Shown here in pieces: positions 23,204 through 35,010 of a DNA stretch of 64,000 bases (positions are counted from its first letter, which is position 1; every line of letters starts with the position of its first letter). The stretch spans positions 1,465,690 to 1,529,689 of the forward strand of contig NW_004450402.1 of the NCBI RefSeq assembly GCF_000321225.1, in the 5' to 3' direction. The notes beneath the pieces are model-generated. The model did no database searches. It was not told the DNA's origin and was given only the letters and a program-made list of their open reading frames with translations. This stretch comes from Odobenus rosmarus divergens (Eukaryota > Chordata > Mammalia > Carnivora > Odobenidae). The position numbers and the translations under genes were made by a program.

Positions 23204-25117
23204 GATTCGCTGAGAAGCCTTACTATTTGAAACCAACCAACCAACCAAACAAAAAGCCTGTAATTAAATATCAAAAACCAATGTTCTTATAGTTAATTTG
23301 CCCACACCATGTTTTTGGACTCCACATCTATTCTCGTTTCTTCTGAGTCCCAGGAACTCAAACTCCAGCCTTTAGATCACCATAGATGAAAGCCAAATCC
23401 CTATTCCTTTATTAAGTCTTAGTCTCTTTTACCCATTTCATCCCCTCTACTAGCCTGTGTCTTGCTTTCATAATTTTTGAAAATCTATTTGCCTAGAGAA
23501 AAAAACCTTCTAGCCAGACTTTCATCTTAACTATTCAAAGAACCTAAAGACCTAACTTATAAGTCTTTATTGAGGACTTCACGAATTCCCAATCAAATTA
23601 TTCTAGCACAGGCACCAACTTACTATTTAGGAAACTGCTGCAGGGTAGAAAGTCAAATGAAAATCCCGTCCAACTCTAGAGATATATGGTCCTATTCATT
23701 CCTGTGTCATTTTTAGTGATGCCCTATGAACATCCCCTTGTGGAATGAAAACTCCACATAGTATAGAAAGAAAAAATAAGACAAATTAATTCTGTGTGGC
23801 TCCTTTTCCCCAATTAATATTTTACCAGTGAATCATACAAGAACAGTGCACTTCGTTCATCTTTACTCAGTCCAAAGAAACTATCTTAATGAGAACTGCT
23901 TCATTTACTTTTTTACAATCCTCTGCTAATCCCTTAGTTCGGGTTAATGACATTTCTTGCAAAGAACAATTCCAGTTTTTGAGCCAGAGTCATTCAACCC
24001 AATTCAAATCTTTAAAATCTTTTCCTTTCAGCTGTTTCTGATTCTAAGTAATTTCCCTAATTCTCGAATTAACCCTCATTAGTAGAAAACTCCTTTTTGG
24101 GGAAACCCAAGTCCCTTTCCTAATCATAATGGTCCATTTAAATAGGGCTAGCTCTAATAGAGGGTTTTATTAAAAGAATTTTACAGGATATCAAACTCTG
24201 CTTCTATATTGCCCTGAAATGATTTGCCGGTGGCAGGCATAGCTGACACATCAATGTTCCCATCTCAATAATCGATGCATATGTCTAGACAATTAATTTA
24301 GCTACAGGAATTACTGACAATCCTAATAATAGTCAAAATTAATCAAATGTGGCATATGTCAGCACATGTTTTATGTTTCTTTTCTTGTGAATATAAAATG
24401 ATGGGTCTAGATCTGGCATATTGACATTGGAAAACTCAAACCATTTGTTTACAATTTACTTCTCTATCAATTTTTAGATAACTGTTTACCACAAAGCTTT
24501 TCTTTATAGTCTCTTAACCCCAATGAGTTTGAGATAAAGACCATCTGTATCTCCTAAATGCAGAGGCAGAATTTCTCTGAAACCATCTTTTGGCTACAGC
24601 CATACCTCAGCCCCAACTTCTATATCAGCTCGACACACCAAGATACTGCCTTTCTCCTAGATGCCCTCAGTTAGGGCAATCCCAATAAATGCCTAACATT
24701 CTCTAATTCTGTAGTTCCTGACATACAGTTTCTGATAATTGTAATTTCACTAGAGGTTGACGTTAAAGACGCGCAGCAAGGTGAGACAGCCCCGGCATTC
24801 ATATCTGGCCCTTCCTCCCTTAAGCATTATCACTGGGAGAGTGAGTTATCCTGCAGGTAAATGGAAAAATGCCCAAGCGCCCACCAAAGCCCTAAAATAT
24901 TTTCGCTTAGTCCACAACGTTTTGCAGGTTCCCCCACATTTCTGTTATTCTTCGGCTTCCTGAAGCTTCAAAATTTACCGACCCCCATCCTTAAATTTAT
25001 GCTATGACGCTCAATCCATTCATCATTTTCTTTTGATAACTGTCATTATTAAGTGCATTTAAACTGGGTTGTTATTTATTTATATCAGAATACTTATTTC
25101 TAAGTATTCTTAGAAAT
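23204..25117. other. Unique sequence, nothing recognised
   Basis: A short (AACC)n run lies at 23231-23249. A slightly CpG-richer patch at about 24755-24965 has a 68-codon frame with no recognisable protein. No repeat family assigned. Confidence 0.45.
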
Positions 25118-25308
25118 GGTTCAGTCGGTTAAGCGGCTGCCTTCAGCTCAGGTCATGATGCCAGGGTCCTGGGATCCAGCCCCACATCGGGCTCCCTGCT
25201 CCGTGGGAAGCCTGCTTCTCCTTCTCCCACTCCCCCTGCTTGTGTTCCCTCTCTCGCTGTCTCTCTCTCTCTGTCAAATAAATAAATAAAATCTTAAAGA
25301 AAAAAAAG
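25118..25308 (+). mobile_element. Can-SINE, plus, 5' truncated
   Basis: Begins at GGTTCAGTCGGTTAAGCGGC, lacking the usual GGGCGCCTGGGTGGC start. Then CTTCAGCTCAGGTCATGATG, GGGCTCCCTGCTCCGTGGG, CT-rich stretch and CAAATAAATAAATAAAATC tail. No convincing TSD. Confidence 0.93.
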
Positions 25309-25319
25309 GACACTCATTT

Positions 25320-25470
25320 TTCATAATAGTCTGGCAATTATCTTCTTTGAAAAAAAATGAGAAAAATAAGGCTCAGATTGGTTGCCCAAGACAACATTGT
25401 TCATAAGTGACAGAGACAGGATTCTAACGAGGTCTTTCATATCCTGAATCCTCTACTATCCCACTCAATC
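25320..25470 (-). mobile_element. MIR element, minus
   Basis: AATGAGAAAAATAAGGCTCAG, TTGGTTGCCCAAGACAAC, AAGTGACAGAGACAGGATTC and TATCCTGAATCCTCTACTATCC form the reverse complement of the MIR core (fraction of a typical MIR). Diverged. Confidence 0.8.
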
Positions 25471-26029
25471 TATAATGTTATCATTATAACATCCAAGCAT
25501 TCAAGCATTATAATATAGTCTTAACAACCATTAAGTGAACCTCCACCTGTACTGTGACGTTACAGAGACACACTCTTGGGGCCAGTTGCTACTTTCCCTG
25601 TGACATCTGTCACCTCACTCCCTTTTCTTTATGTACCTAGAGTCTCAAAACTAAAAGCCCCAAGACAGGCCCTCAATTAACTGGAAATTAGACTCCTATC
25701 ATGAATCATGATCCTAGGTCCCTTGAGAAGCACAGGGAGGAGAAAGTAGGGAAAGAGTGTTGGCATTCTGGCTCTATCACAGTTTCATAGCCACTTTGTG
25801 ATCTTTAATCTGGAAAAGTCACTATTTTTTGCAATTGAAAACAATTACATTTTTGTTATTTTTCAGCATTATTGAGCTTTGTAAATTGCATAATATATGT
25901 ACACTATCAAAGAGTAATTTTTCAAGAATATACTCAAATGCTGACAAGTCTGTTGTAAGAAAAGCATTATACACATCAGGAAGCAACACAACCTTTCTTA
26001 AAAGGCTAGGCTATATGTATTCAGAAGTT
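25471..26029. other. Unique sequence, nothing recognised
   Basis: No repeat or gene seen. Confidence 0.4.
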
Positions 26030-26260
26030 TAAACCTTTACAATACTTATAACATTCGACCTAGTAATCTCACTTCTGGATATCCAAATATAAGACTGTAA
26101 TCAGAAATGCAAACAAAAAATATTGCTGCAGTGGTACTTTGAATAGAGATAGAGTAGAAAAAAGAAGAAAAGGTTAAATTAATGCAACTAAATATTATAT
26201 AACCATTAAATATTATGCTTACGACAGATTTTTAGACTATTTTTAATCTTAAAAGTAGAG
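26030..26260 (+). mobile_element. Old LINE (L1/HAL1) ORF2-like remnant
   Basis: CGACCTAGTAATCTCACTTCTG, ACTGTAATCAGAAATGC, AAATATTATATAACCATTAAAT follow the order of an old LINE ORF2 end. Very diverged, with stops throughout. Confidence 0.5.
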
Positions 26261-26879
26261 GTTATTGTAGACTGTAGCAGCTTGGTATTTTTTTTTTTTT
26301 AATGAAAGGAAATACCAAAGCCCAAAGTGGTAGTATTAAGAAACTAAAAAGAAAGAAAATACAGGATAATTTTTACCCTCTAAAATTTTCTAGAGAGGGC
26401 AAAACAATGTGATTACATAGTGAATAGACAATATGGTGAAAATTCCTTGTAAACTACGAGAAAGCCTGTGGATGGTGTTAAGCTTTTAAATCCCCCCGAC
26501 CTAATTTAGGCCACAGTGCAATTGAGACATTATGAAGTGTCACTTACAGCTTTTTTCCCAAGACCACTAGGATTTATTGTAATTGGGTTTTACTACATTC
26601 CATTAGCAAAAAATTATATGCCTAAGTATGTGTTCTCTGGCAATTAATACTCTGCATTTGGCCTAATACTTTTTCTTATACCTGAGGCATACACTAGTGT
26701 CCCTAAAACACATGCCCTATTGATCTTCACCATTAAGCTGGCGATTATAATCCTATTTAGCCAAATTATAAGGCCTCTGTAATCCAGTAGTTGAACCGTC
26801 TGAAACTAAGAAAAAGAGTGTCCCTGAAGCTCTCGGTTGGGAATCCTTATTTCACCAAAAAAGAAACAAATCTTGAATG
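26261..26879. other. Unique sequence, nothing recognised
   Basis: No repeat or gene recognised. Confidence 0.4.
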
Positions 26880-27280
26880 AGGTATCAGTTACCTGCTGTC
26901 ACAATATTACCATGAATAAGCTATGCCACAAATCGGCCTTTATTTAGTCCCGAAGTCCATACGTGAGCACTTTGGACGAGGTGGGCCTTCTGGTAACAGC
27001 TGGACTTACTCGCATGTCTGGGATTGGCTGGCTGTCAGTGGTGCTTTCTGTCCACATGTCCCTTGTATCCCTCCAGCAGGCTAGCCTGGGCACATTCCTG
27101 TGGAAAAGGCAGAGGTTCAAGAGCAGAAGCAGCAGTATACAAGCACTTTTTCAAATGTCTGCATCTATCAAATCTGCAAATCACATGGCCAGACTCAGAA
27201 CCTAGGGACAGAGAGAAACTTTGGGTATTTAGTGAAAGGAACTGCAAAGTCCCAAAGCAGAGGTCATGGGTAAGAGGAGG
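26880..27280 (-). mobile_element. MLT1-family LTR (MaLR), minus
   Basis: On the plus strand: GGTATCAGTTACCTGCTGTC, ACTCGCATGTCTGGGATTGG, CCTCCAGCAGGCTAGCCTGG, CACATTCCTGTGG. This is the reverse complement of the same MLT1 subgroup as the copy at 1974-2440. The three overlapping frames here (80-98 codons) are fossil LTR translation. Confidence 0.75.
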
Positions 27281-28019
27281 GGTAAAGACTGGAACCATCG
27301 ATGCAATTAATCTACTATAAAGGTACATCTAGATTCCCATTATAGCCATTTAATCTCCTTTTCAGCAAGAACCCTACATCAATGCCACAATAGCTCACAA
27401 TTGCCCCAGAATTGATTAATGTCGTGAAAAAACCTAAAGTAGGGGTAAAATTGACCAAAAGATACTTTAAAAACAAAAACCCTTGCTATCTTGTGACCTT
27501 ACACCCCTGTTATACAATCCCCTGATTGGCAACCACTCATGGGTGAAGTAGGGTACTTTGAAAGTGAACATTAATTGTATGTATAATATACATCTATATT
27601 ATATAAAATAACATAAGCCAGCCATTCTTTCTAAAAGTAATTGTTAACTTTCAGATTAGCTTTTTCTAGTACTTGGAATACTTCACCTAAACATTCTTCT
27701 CTTTTCCACCCTCAAAGACTTAGGTCATATATTTTTTTTAATTCTTGAGAATTAAAAAAGTAAAACTGAAATATCTATTATTCTTCCTAGTGTCTAACAT
27801 TTTATATAGAATAAGATAGACGATAATTAGAAGAAAGAAGAAAACCTCACTGAATTTCATAATATAAGATATCAATGGGGTATGAGAAGGTATTCTTTAC
27901 TAGCCAATTAGTTTCATTCTACAGACATTTTCTCATTATCAGAATAGATAGTAAGAAAATATTTTCATTAAATATATTAGATATGGCACCAACTAAAATG
28001 CATTTTAAAATCTTTGTCA
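27281..28019. other. Unique AT-rich sequence, nothing recognised
   Basis: No repeat or gene recognised. Confidence 0.4.
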
Positions 28020-28238
28020 GGGTGCCTAGGTGGCGAAGTCAGTTAAGCATCTGACTCTTGGTTTCAGCTCAGGTCATGCTCTCAGAGTCATGAGATCAAG
28101 CCCAATGGTCTCTGCCCTCAGGGCCTGGAGTCTGCTTAAGACTCTCTCTCCCTCTGCTCCTCCCGACTCCCACTCCCTCTCCCTCTCTCTGTCTCTCTCA
28201 AATAAATAAATCTTTAAAAAATAAAATAAAATAAAATA
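28020..28238 (+). mobile_element. Can-SINE, plus, older subfamily
   Basis: Head GGGTGCCTAGGTGGCGAAGT, CTGACTCTTGGTTTCAGCTC, GGTCATGCTCTCAGAGTC, CT-rich stretch, CAAATAAATAAATC tail with (AAAAT)n. Only a weak TSD candidate. Same older head type as 15281-15482. Confidence 0.94.
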
Positions 28239-29539
28239 ATAAAGTCCTTGTTGACTAACCACAGAACTAGAAAAATAGACTTTGGTGCCTGGTTAGAGAA
28301 GGGTCAAGATAACACAAAATGAATGCCAGACATCCACAATGTTCAAAGCAAATAATTCATGATTGTTGAGAAGAGTCTCAGAATGTTCTTTTCTTTGGAA
28401 GAAAGTTTTGTAACATCAATCTGGCTCTTAACAAATCACATCCCTCAAAACACAATAAACATAAGTCATAATTACCCAAGGTGATATAATAGTATGTTTC
28501 AACTCTGTCCCTAACACTAGAATTATAAAAGTACTCTGTACAGTTTCACACATACTGTCATAATTCTGTGTTATTTCACTTTTTTCAGTTATTATTTTCT
28601 CACAAAATTTAAATTTAAAAGAAAGAAAGAAATTTGGTATGCATTTTCAACCCCCAATTTTCTTTCCCAATACAGAACTACAAAGTAATTGATAACATCT
28701 GTTGTCATTGACTATTTTCATGATTTGTGTGGTACCTGAAAATTTATTATAACTAAAAAAGAGCATGTTAGCTTTATTTTTGTTCAGATAGTGATTCCAA
28801 GAATACTGCAACAGCATCTGTGACTGTCACTAATTAGGGAGTCGCTCAGCAGAAATATGGTACAATCACATGTGGTCGATACATTGAAAATCACAGCTAA
28901 ACATAAAATGCTAATTGTTTTCTTTATAAGTCTCCAGGTCATAGCCAACTGGATTGCCACAGAAACACTGGAAATCTTGGACAGTCCAAAGCAAAATTTG
29001 AAAAGAAATTTTTTAAGGAGCAAAACAAAAGGAAAAACAGGAACGAGCCATCACCTATAGAAATAAGGCCCGGAGTTTTAACACCAATGAAGACTCCATG
29101 GAAGCAAGTCTGCTGCAACAGGAAACACCAAACTAGCAGCTGCTGAAATATGATATCTTAAAGTTGTTTCATTATTTATTGTGACATAAATCTTTTGTCT
29201 GTACAGGCCGAGGAGTTGGTGTAAGTTTTCTATGATGATAGAAAATTTGATTTCTGGTTTGAGGTTACTCATCCAGCCACCATAAGCACTTTTAAGAAGG
29301 TCACAGTGCCTTTTGCCATCAGTACTCTCAGGATAGTTACATAAAAGAGGTAATGATCTAACCCCACTAATGATGAAGAATGATTAGATAAGGTCAATAA
29401 ATGGACAAGACTAGCAAAAACTCTACTAAAGTTGCCTTAGATTCCTTAGAGCTTCAACTGCATGGATTTATCCTTAAAGTGTTCAATCTTTGTTCTAAGA
29501 TCAGAGTACAGTACTGAAGTCTCAGAGCTATTTCCTGAA
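28239..29539. other. Unique sequence, nothing recognised
   Basis: No repeat or gene recognised. Small frames on both strands near 28784-29272 match nothing known. Confidence 0.4.
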
Positions 29540-29960
29540 CTTTATTTTTTTTTCTCATGAGTATGTACGGAGCACCCTCTACGCAGCCTCTCTTTAGTGT
29601 GAAAGCTTCAACCGTGAACAAGACATTGTCACTATCCTCAAGAAGATTAAAGTCTAGTAGAGATAACAGGCAAGGCAACAAGTATTTACAATGCAGTATG
29701 ATAAGCCCTGCAAGAGAGATATATATACAGTTGTGATGGGAACACACACACAAATGAAACCTAACCCTGAGTTTCAAAGCAGAAAAACCTGCCAGAGAAG
29801 TTCATCTCAGAAGTAGGGACAGGGTGATTGCAGGTGTAGGTACAAAGATCTGAAGGCAAGAGACAACCCGGTGTACTAGGGGCAATGTCTGTAGTTCTGT
29901 ACAAGCTGGAGCAGAGCGAAGATGGGTGTCGGTGAAAGAATGGTGTCTAATGAGCAAGAG
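29540..29960 (-). mobile_element. L2-associated ancient repeat, minus
   Basis: Fits the same old family as 590-1965: CGTGAACAAGACATTGTCAC, CTCAAGAAGATTAAAGTCTAG, TGATAAGCCCTGCAAGAG, AAGCTGGAGCAGAGCGAAG. Strongly diverged. The 107-codon minus frame 29454-29777 lies in it. Confidence 0.55.
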
Positions 29961-30510
29961 AAGAATAAAGAATCCAATCAGGCAATAAGAAGATTTGTTG
30001 AATTTAACTGTGCAGCAAAGAGATTAGGTCGAACTAGTTAAACAGCAAGGGATTCTGTCTATCAAAATCAGGAGATGAAAAGTTTAGAAAGGAAAAAAAG
30101 AAGAGAGAGAGAGAGAAGAGAAAAGGAAAGAAAAGCAAGGATGCATATTATATTCACACCAAAAAATCAGAACTTAAAAAATTCCTTGGAAAGAGATGGA
30201 ATACTCAGCATGTTTACCTGTGGCTTGGGCTGAATCAACCTGGGTCTCTGCTTCAAAGACAACCAGAAATAGGTAAGTGGTTTTGTAACCTCAGGAATGT
30301 TGGGAATAATTTTTGGAAGCATTATATAAGTCTGTAACTTTTTTCAACACTGGTCTGGAACAGAAATGTTTTCCATCTTATGATTCATGACTTCTTCTGG
30401 GGATAAATCCCCACTGTTTATAAAATGCATAAACGATTTTCCAAAGAACTTTATAGGGATTATGGCTTATTCTACTAGTAAATAGTTCACTCTCAACATG
30501 CTGTCAATTG
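29961..30510. other. Unique sequence with a purine-rich tract
   Basis: A purine-rich stretch of mixed GA/GAAA repeats lies at 30087-30141. Otherwise nothing recognised. Confidence 0.5.
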
Positions 30511-30527
30511 TCAGTCAAGATATTTTT

Positions 30528-30715
30528 TTTAATTAAATTTTTTAAAGGTATTTATTTATTTATTTGACAGAGAGAGACACAGCAAGAGAGGGAACACAAG
30601 CAGGGGGAGTAGGAGAGGGAGAAGCAGGCTTCCTGCCGAGCAGGGAGCCCAATGCGGGGCTCGATCCCAGGAGCCGAAGGCAGACGCTTAACGACTGAGC
30701 CACCCAGGCGCCCCA
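30528..30715 (-). mobile_element. Can-SINE, minus, with small internal deletion
   Basis: AAGGTATTTATTTATTTATTTGACAG, ACACAAGCAGGGGGAGTAGG, CCGAGCAGGGAGCCC, then CCCAGGAGCCGAAGGCAG, where about 18-19 bp present in the sister copy 59376-59573 are missing. Head ends GAGCCACCCAGGCGCCCC. The 17-bp TSD TCAGTCAAGATATTTTT is identical at 30511-30527 and 30716-30732. The GACAGAGAGAGACACAGC-type body is the subtype I associate with arctoid carnivores. Confidence 0.97.
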
Positions 30716-30732
30716 TCAGTCAAGATATTTTT

Positions 30733-31984
30733 AATCAGACATTTTATTTTCAAAACCTAATCTTTGAAACTATGAATTTTTTTAAAAAAATTAAGAACAT
30801 GACTCCTAAAAATATGAAATGAATACTCACATATTTTATTTTAAGTCATTAATTAATGAGGAAATCAATAAGGTATTAAAACTGGTTGAAAGGATAATTT
30901 AAAGCCCAGATACATATATGTATAGGAAATCAAGACTGCTAAAATGAATTTGCTAATAGATGAAAACTGGTTAAAACAAAATATAATATTTAAAATGATC
31001 TTTTCCACAGAGTAGAAACAAATTATATCTCTACGTGACATAATTCACCTGTACTGCTGTGAGACTCATTTGAGAAATACCAGTTTTCTACAATTTAATG
31101 TCTAACCTTACAGTTATGAAATTGACACAGAAAAGCAATCAAAGGTGCATAGCCCTATTGTGTCAGATAATCCCTGCAAGAAATCCCTAACATTCCTTTA
31201 AAAGGACAATCATCTCTTTTACCCCTTTCCAAATCTTTGCATTTTTTCCTTGACAAATCTAACATTGATTATGTGACTGTTCTCTTTTCCTGTATAATGC
31301 CCCTACAGAAAATGAATGTTTTAATTGGCTTGTTAGGATGCTGTTCCTTTGCACGAAGATGGTAATAAAATCTTACCTGTTCTCATAAGTGAATTTTGGA
31401 AATGTTTTCTTTTAATGTATTTTTCAAGTTCCAAATCTTTAAGAGAATCTGACATAATAGCCTTGTGATTTTACATTGAAATATCTAATTAATACATATT
31501 TTTAATGTAAAGGATATAAAATAATCAAATTGTGGACAGAATATGAATTTTTGGAGAACCTATTTCTAACATTTATAAGTTTGATTTATCAAATTTACAA
31601 AATTTGCTAAGTGCTTAGAAAGACTATTTTTAAAGCTCTAGGTAAAAATATATTTGCATAACAAGGTGAATGTACAACAATATAAACTAACTATACACTT
31701 AAAAATGGTAAAAATGCTAAGCTTTATGTTATGCATTTTTATCATTACGAAAAAAGCACATTTACTTGTTTTCTAAGGTGTCTAAGATCAAGACATTTAA
31801 AATTTTTAAATGTAGTTCTAAACACTTAAGGAAATATAAAATAACTAAAATTGTAAATGGAGTTAATCGTAGGAGAAATTTTAATCCACTAATTTATGAA
31901 TTGACTATTAATAAAAAAAGTTGAAGCTAATAATTCATTTTTTTAACACTGGATTTACAAATAAAATTAAAAGATGTGGATTTT
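30733..31984. other. Unique AT-rich sequence, nothing recognised
   Basis: Very AT-rich, with no repeat family or gene seen. Confidence 0.45.
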
Positions 31985-32173
31985 GAGGTAGAGGGATCCA
32001 AGATAAGGTAGGAGAGCAAAGGAGAAACCAGATCATAACAGTAAGGAGTTTAGATTATATCTTGTGAGTACAGGAAGCTACCAAAGCAACGGAAGTAGCA
32101 TATTTGCACCTTATAAAGAATAACTCTTGACTTGTTCTGTGGAGAAAAGACTAGAGGGAGGTAAGATTGATGG
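31985..32173 (-). mobile_element. L2-associated ancient repeat fragment, minus
   Basis: AACCAGATCATAACAGTAAGG, AGTTTAGATTATATCTTGTG and AATAACTCTTGACTTGTTCTG match the central portion of the same family as 590-1965. Confidence 0.5.
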
Positions 32174-32205
32174 CAATAAATAAATAAATAAATAAATAAA
32201 TAAAA
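32174..32205. repeat. (AAAT)n microsatellite
   Basis: Seven AAAT units in near-perfect array, probably length-variable. Confidence 0.95.
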
Positions 32206-32274
32206 AGTTAATAGGTTATCGCTGATATTCAGGTGAAATATGATGATGATCGGGACTAAAGCAATGAAGTAGTA

Positions 32275-32455
32275 ATTATAACCAACATACACTGAGCACC
32301 TATTATGTGTCAGAAACTCTTTTAAAAAGCACTTTACCTATACTAACTCATTTTATCCTTGAATTAATGTTGTAAGGTAGGTATTATTACTTTATACAGC
32401 AAAAGAATTAATCTTCCACTCAGAATCATTGTTCAAAGTCATAGGGAAATTCTAA
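32275..32455 (-). mobile_element. MIR element, minus
   Basis: CACTGAGCACCTATTATGTG, AAGCACTTTACCTATACTAAC, TTGTAAGGTAGGTATTATTAC, TTCAAAGTCATAGGG: reverse complement of MIR. Confidence 0.85.
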
Positions 32456-32530
32456 GAATATATGATTTTGCAAATGCCTTATCAACCCGACTAGGGAATG
32501 GGGAGTGGGAAATCAGTTAATACTGTTAAA

Positions 32531-32866
32531 AGATAAACTGAGGCATATTAAAATTTTAAGAGTTTATTTAAGCAAAAATCTATTTGAATCAGGGCGGCAA
32601 CAAACCAGAAGAGGCTAGGAGGGCTCCACCGACAGGAGCTGGGGGAGAATTTATAGAGCAAAGGCGGAAGCAAAGTGAGGAAATTTTTGATTGGCTGGCT
32701 GAGCTTAACTTAGTTGGTTTTTTGTGACTGGTTGTCCTTAGGTTTCAAATCCATAACCTTGAGGCATTTATAAGCTTAGATTTTGGTTTGCCTAGGGAGG
32801 CCGCCAGGACATACAAGCCGTCTCAGCCCAATGGCCTCCTTGTTTAAATAATTTAGCAATAGCAAA
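32531..32866 (-). mobile_element. ERV-type solo LTR, minus
   Basis: GAGGCATATTAAAATTTTAAG, AGTTTATTTAAGCAAAAATC, TTTGAATCAGGGCGGC, GGGGGAGAATTTATAGAGC, TTTTTGATTGGCTGGCTG. In minus orientation this gives a TATA-like region and an AATAAA signal near the end, as in LTRs. Non-coding. I cannot name the family. GC and CpG content is higher than its surroundings. Confidence 0.55.
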
Positions 32867-34294
32867 ATAAAAGTAAAGAACAATCAACTCCGTACTGGTT
32901 GAAGTTCCAACTTCAAAAAAGAATGGGTCCAATAGGGGAATAATTTTGTTCACATGTAAGTTAGTCCTGATTTAAAGAACCAATTATTAACTTGCAAAGA
33001 CATCAAGTTCCAAATATACAAATAATTGATTTTGGAAAGAAACAAATAAATTTCTGATGATGAGGTTTTTGAGGGAACGTTAGTTATTGATTTATTTGTT
33101 TGTGTATGTGGTGGTTGTGGTGTTCTTTCTCATAAGAAATCTTATTTCAGTAAATGACTAATCAAATGAGAGTAACTTGAAAAATGGGCAAGGTTTTACA
33201 TATGCTGTGAAACTTCGCAGGTCATTTTTTCTCTCAATGATAGCTTCAAATTGCTGGTGATAAAACAAGAGCTAAATGGCTTGTCTCTTACAAAATGGGA
33301 GATTTTACCCATTTTTACCCATTTCACATCTGCGTATGTGAAACTGTCAGCCCTTCAGATGCTTATCTGAGCTCAAGGAATTCCAAGATCCCAGGATTTT
33401 TGTCGTCTTTAAGTACCTTATTGGCCAACCAATCCCCAATCTTGCCATGTTCAGTTGTATTCAAAAGCATTAGGGAGGTACCAAAAGACTTACTCCTTTT
33501 ACAAGAGAGAGAATCGGAGCTTTGGGTGATACTTTCTCTCTTGTAGAGAGGTAAGGAAATACATTGTTTGTCTTATGTTTGCAAAACAGTACAGTGAATT
33601 GGGGCCAGGGAAGGGGGTGTCTCTAAATAGCCTGAATCCTACCTTGAGGAACACACAACAGATCTGACTCCTTCCAGGTATGACTTGAAAGGAATACTAT
33701 TCTAAAGTTCTACCAGGTTTTCCCTTTAATAGTCTACAAATCAGGCAGAAAGCTTTACATGGACAAGCCAAAAGCAATATCTGCTGCCTCATTACCAGTT
33801 GAACCGCCTGCTCCACAAACCAGTTCATGCATTACAAACCTGCCCGATGACAGTCTATTATCATGTGGTCATTTTCACCCATCCCTACAGTAATGTCTGC
33901 ATCAATTGACTGGAATATTCATCCTCTTCTCTTAATTGAGATTCTCTAAAATACTATACCAGGGTCCTAGAAATAAATTACCAAAAAAAGTATATATCCC
34001 CAATGAGCATAATTTTAGAACATCACATTTCAGCACATCCTCTTTAACAATGAAAGCATCTTTGGGGAAACGAGATCATAAATGGTCATAATGACGATGT
34101 ATGGGTTTGCCTTCTTAGGTAATTTCACCTGGGTTGTCAGTGCACACTAACTGACATTAAGCAGCAAATCAATTGGGCTCCACAACAGTCTTGAAATATT
34201 TCAACCCACTGAAAATGAAGCAGAATCATTACAATTAGCCCCAACGTTTTAAAGGGACTGTAAGTCTTGAAAGTCTAGTATCAGATGGAAAGTA
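32867..34294. other. Unique sequence, nothing recognised
   Basis: No repeat or gene recognised. The 83-codon frame at 33295-33546 matches nothing I know. Confidence 0.4.
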
Positions 34295-34735
34295 GTGCCA
34301 TGTAGTGGAAACCACAGTTTTGCTGCTGACAGACGTGAGTTCAAACCAGCATTTTCCATTCATCAGCATTTTGATCTAAAGAGGTTAACTTAGGGCGCCT
34401 GGGTGGCTCAGTTGGTTGGGCGGCTGCCTTCAGCTCGGGTCATGATCCTGGAGTCCCGGGATCGAGTCCCACATCGGACTCCCTGCTCGGTGGGGAGTCT
34501 GCTTCTCCCTCTGACCCTCCCCCCTCTCATGCTCTCTCTCTCTCAAATAAATAAATAAAATCTTTAAAAAAAAAAATAAAGAGGTTAACTTAAATCTCTG
34601 GGTCTCAGTTTTATCATTAACAAAATGGGAGCTATGATGACTACCCTTTAAATGATTATGAAGTTTATTTAAAAAAATATGTATAATACCTGGCATGTGG
34701 TGGGCCTTATTATCACTCTCAGCATCAGGATTCTC
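34295..34735 (+). mobile_element. MIR element, plus, split by a Can-SINE
   Basis: Left part: CCATGTAGTGGAAACCACAG, GACGTGAGTTCAAACCAGC, ending GAGGTTAACTTA. Right part after the SINE: AAATCTCTGGGTCTCAGTTTT, ATCATTAACAAAATGGGAGC, AATACCTGGCATGTGGTGGG. Together they rebuild the MIR order, with the SINE at 34393-34576 inserted at the GGTTAACTT block. Confidence 0.9.
34393..34576 (+). mobile_element. Can-SINE, plus, young, inside a MIR
   Basis: Head GGGCGCCTGGGTGGCTCAGT, GCCTTCAGCTCGGGTCATGA, CTCCCTGCTCGGTGGGG, CT-rich, CAAATAAATAAATAAAATC tail. The 16-bp TSD TAAAGAGGTTAACTTA is perfect at 34377-34392 and 34577-34592. Low decay suggests a recent, lineage-specific insertion. Confidence 0.98.
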
Positions 34736-34800
34736 AAGCAGCTGCTCCATTACAAACCGGTAAGCTGAGTAAAAACACATTTGAAAGATAATAGGAAACA

Positions 34801-34993
34801 GGGGCCCTTGGGTGGCTCAGTCGGTTGGGCAGCTGCCTTCGGCTCAGGTCATGATCCCAGGGTCCTGGGATTGAGTCCCGCATCAGGCTCCCTGCTCAGC
34901 GGGGAGCCTGCTTCTCCCTCTCCCTCTGCCTGCCTCTCTGCCTACTTGTGCTCTCTATCTCTCTGGCAAATAAATAAATAAAATCTTAAAAAA
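34801..34993 (+). mobile_element. Can-SINE, plus, young
   Basis: Head GGGGCCCTTGGGTGGCTCAG, GCCTTCGGCTCAGGTCATGA, CTCCCTGCTCAGCGGGG, CT-rich, CAAATAAATAAATAAAATC tail. The 17-bp TSD AAAGATAATAGGAAACA is identical at 34784-34800 and 34994-35010. Only 224 bp separate it from the previous SINE, in the same orientation. Confidence 0.98.
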
Positions 34994-35010
34994 AAAGATA
35001 ATAGGAAACA

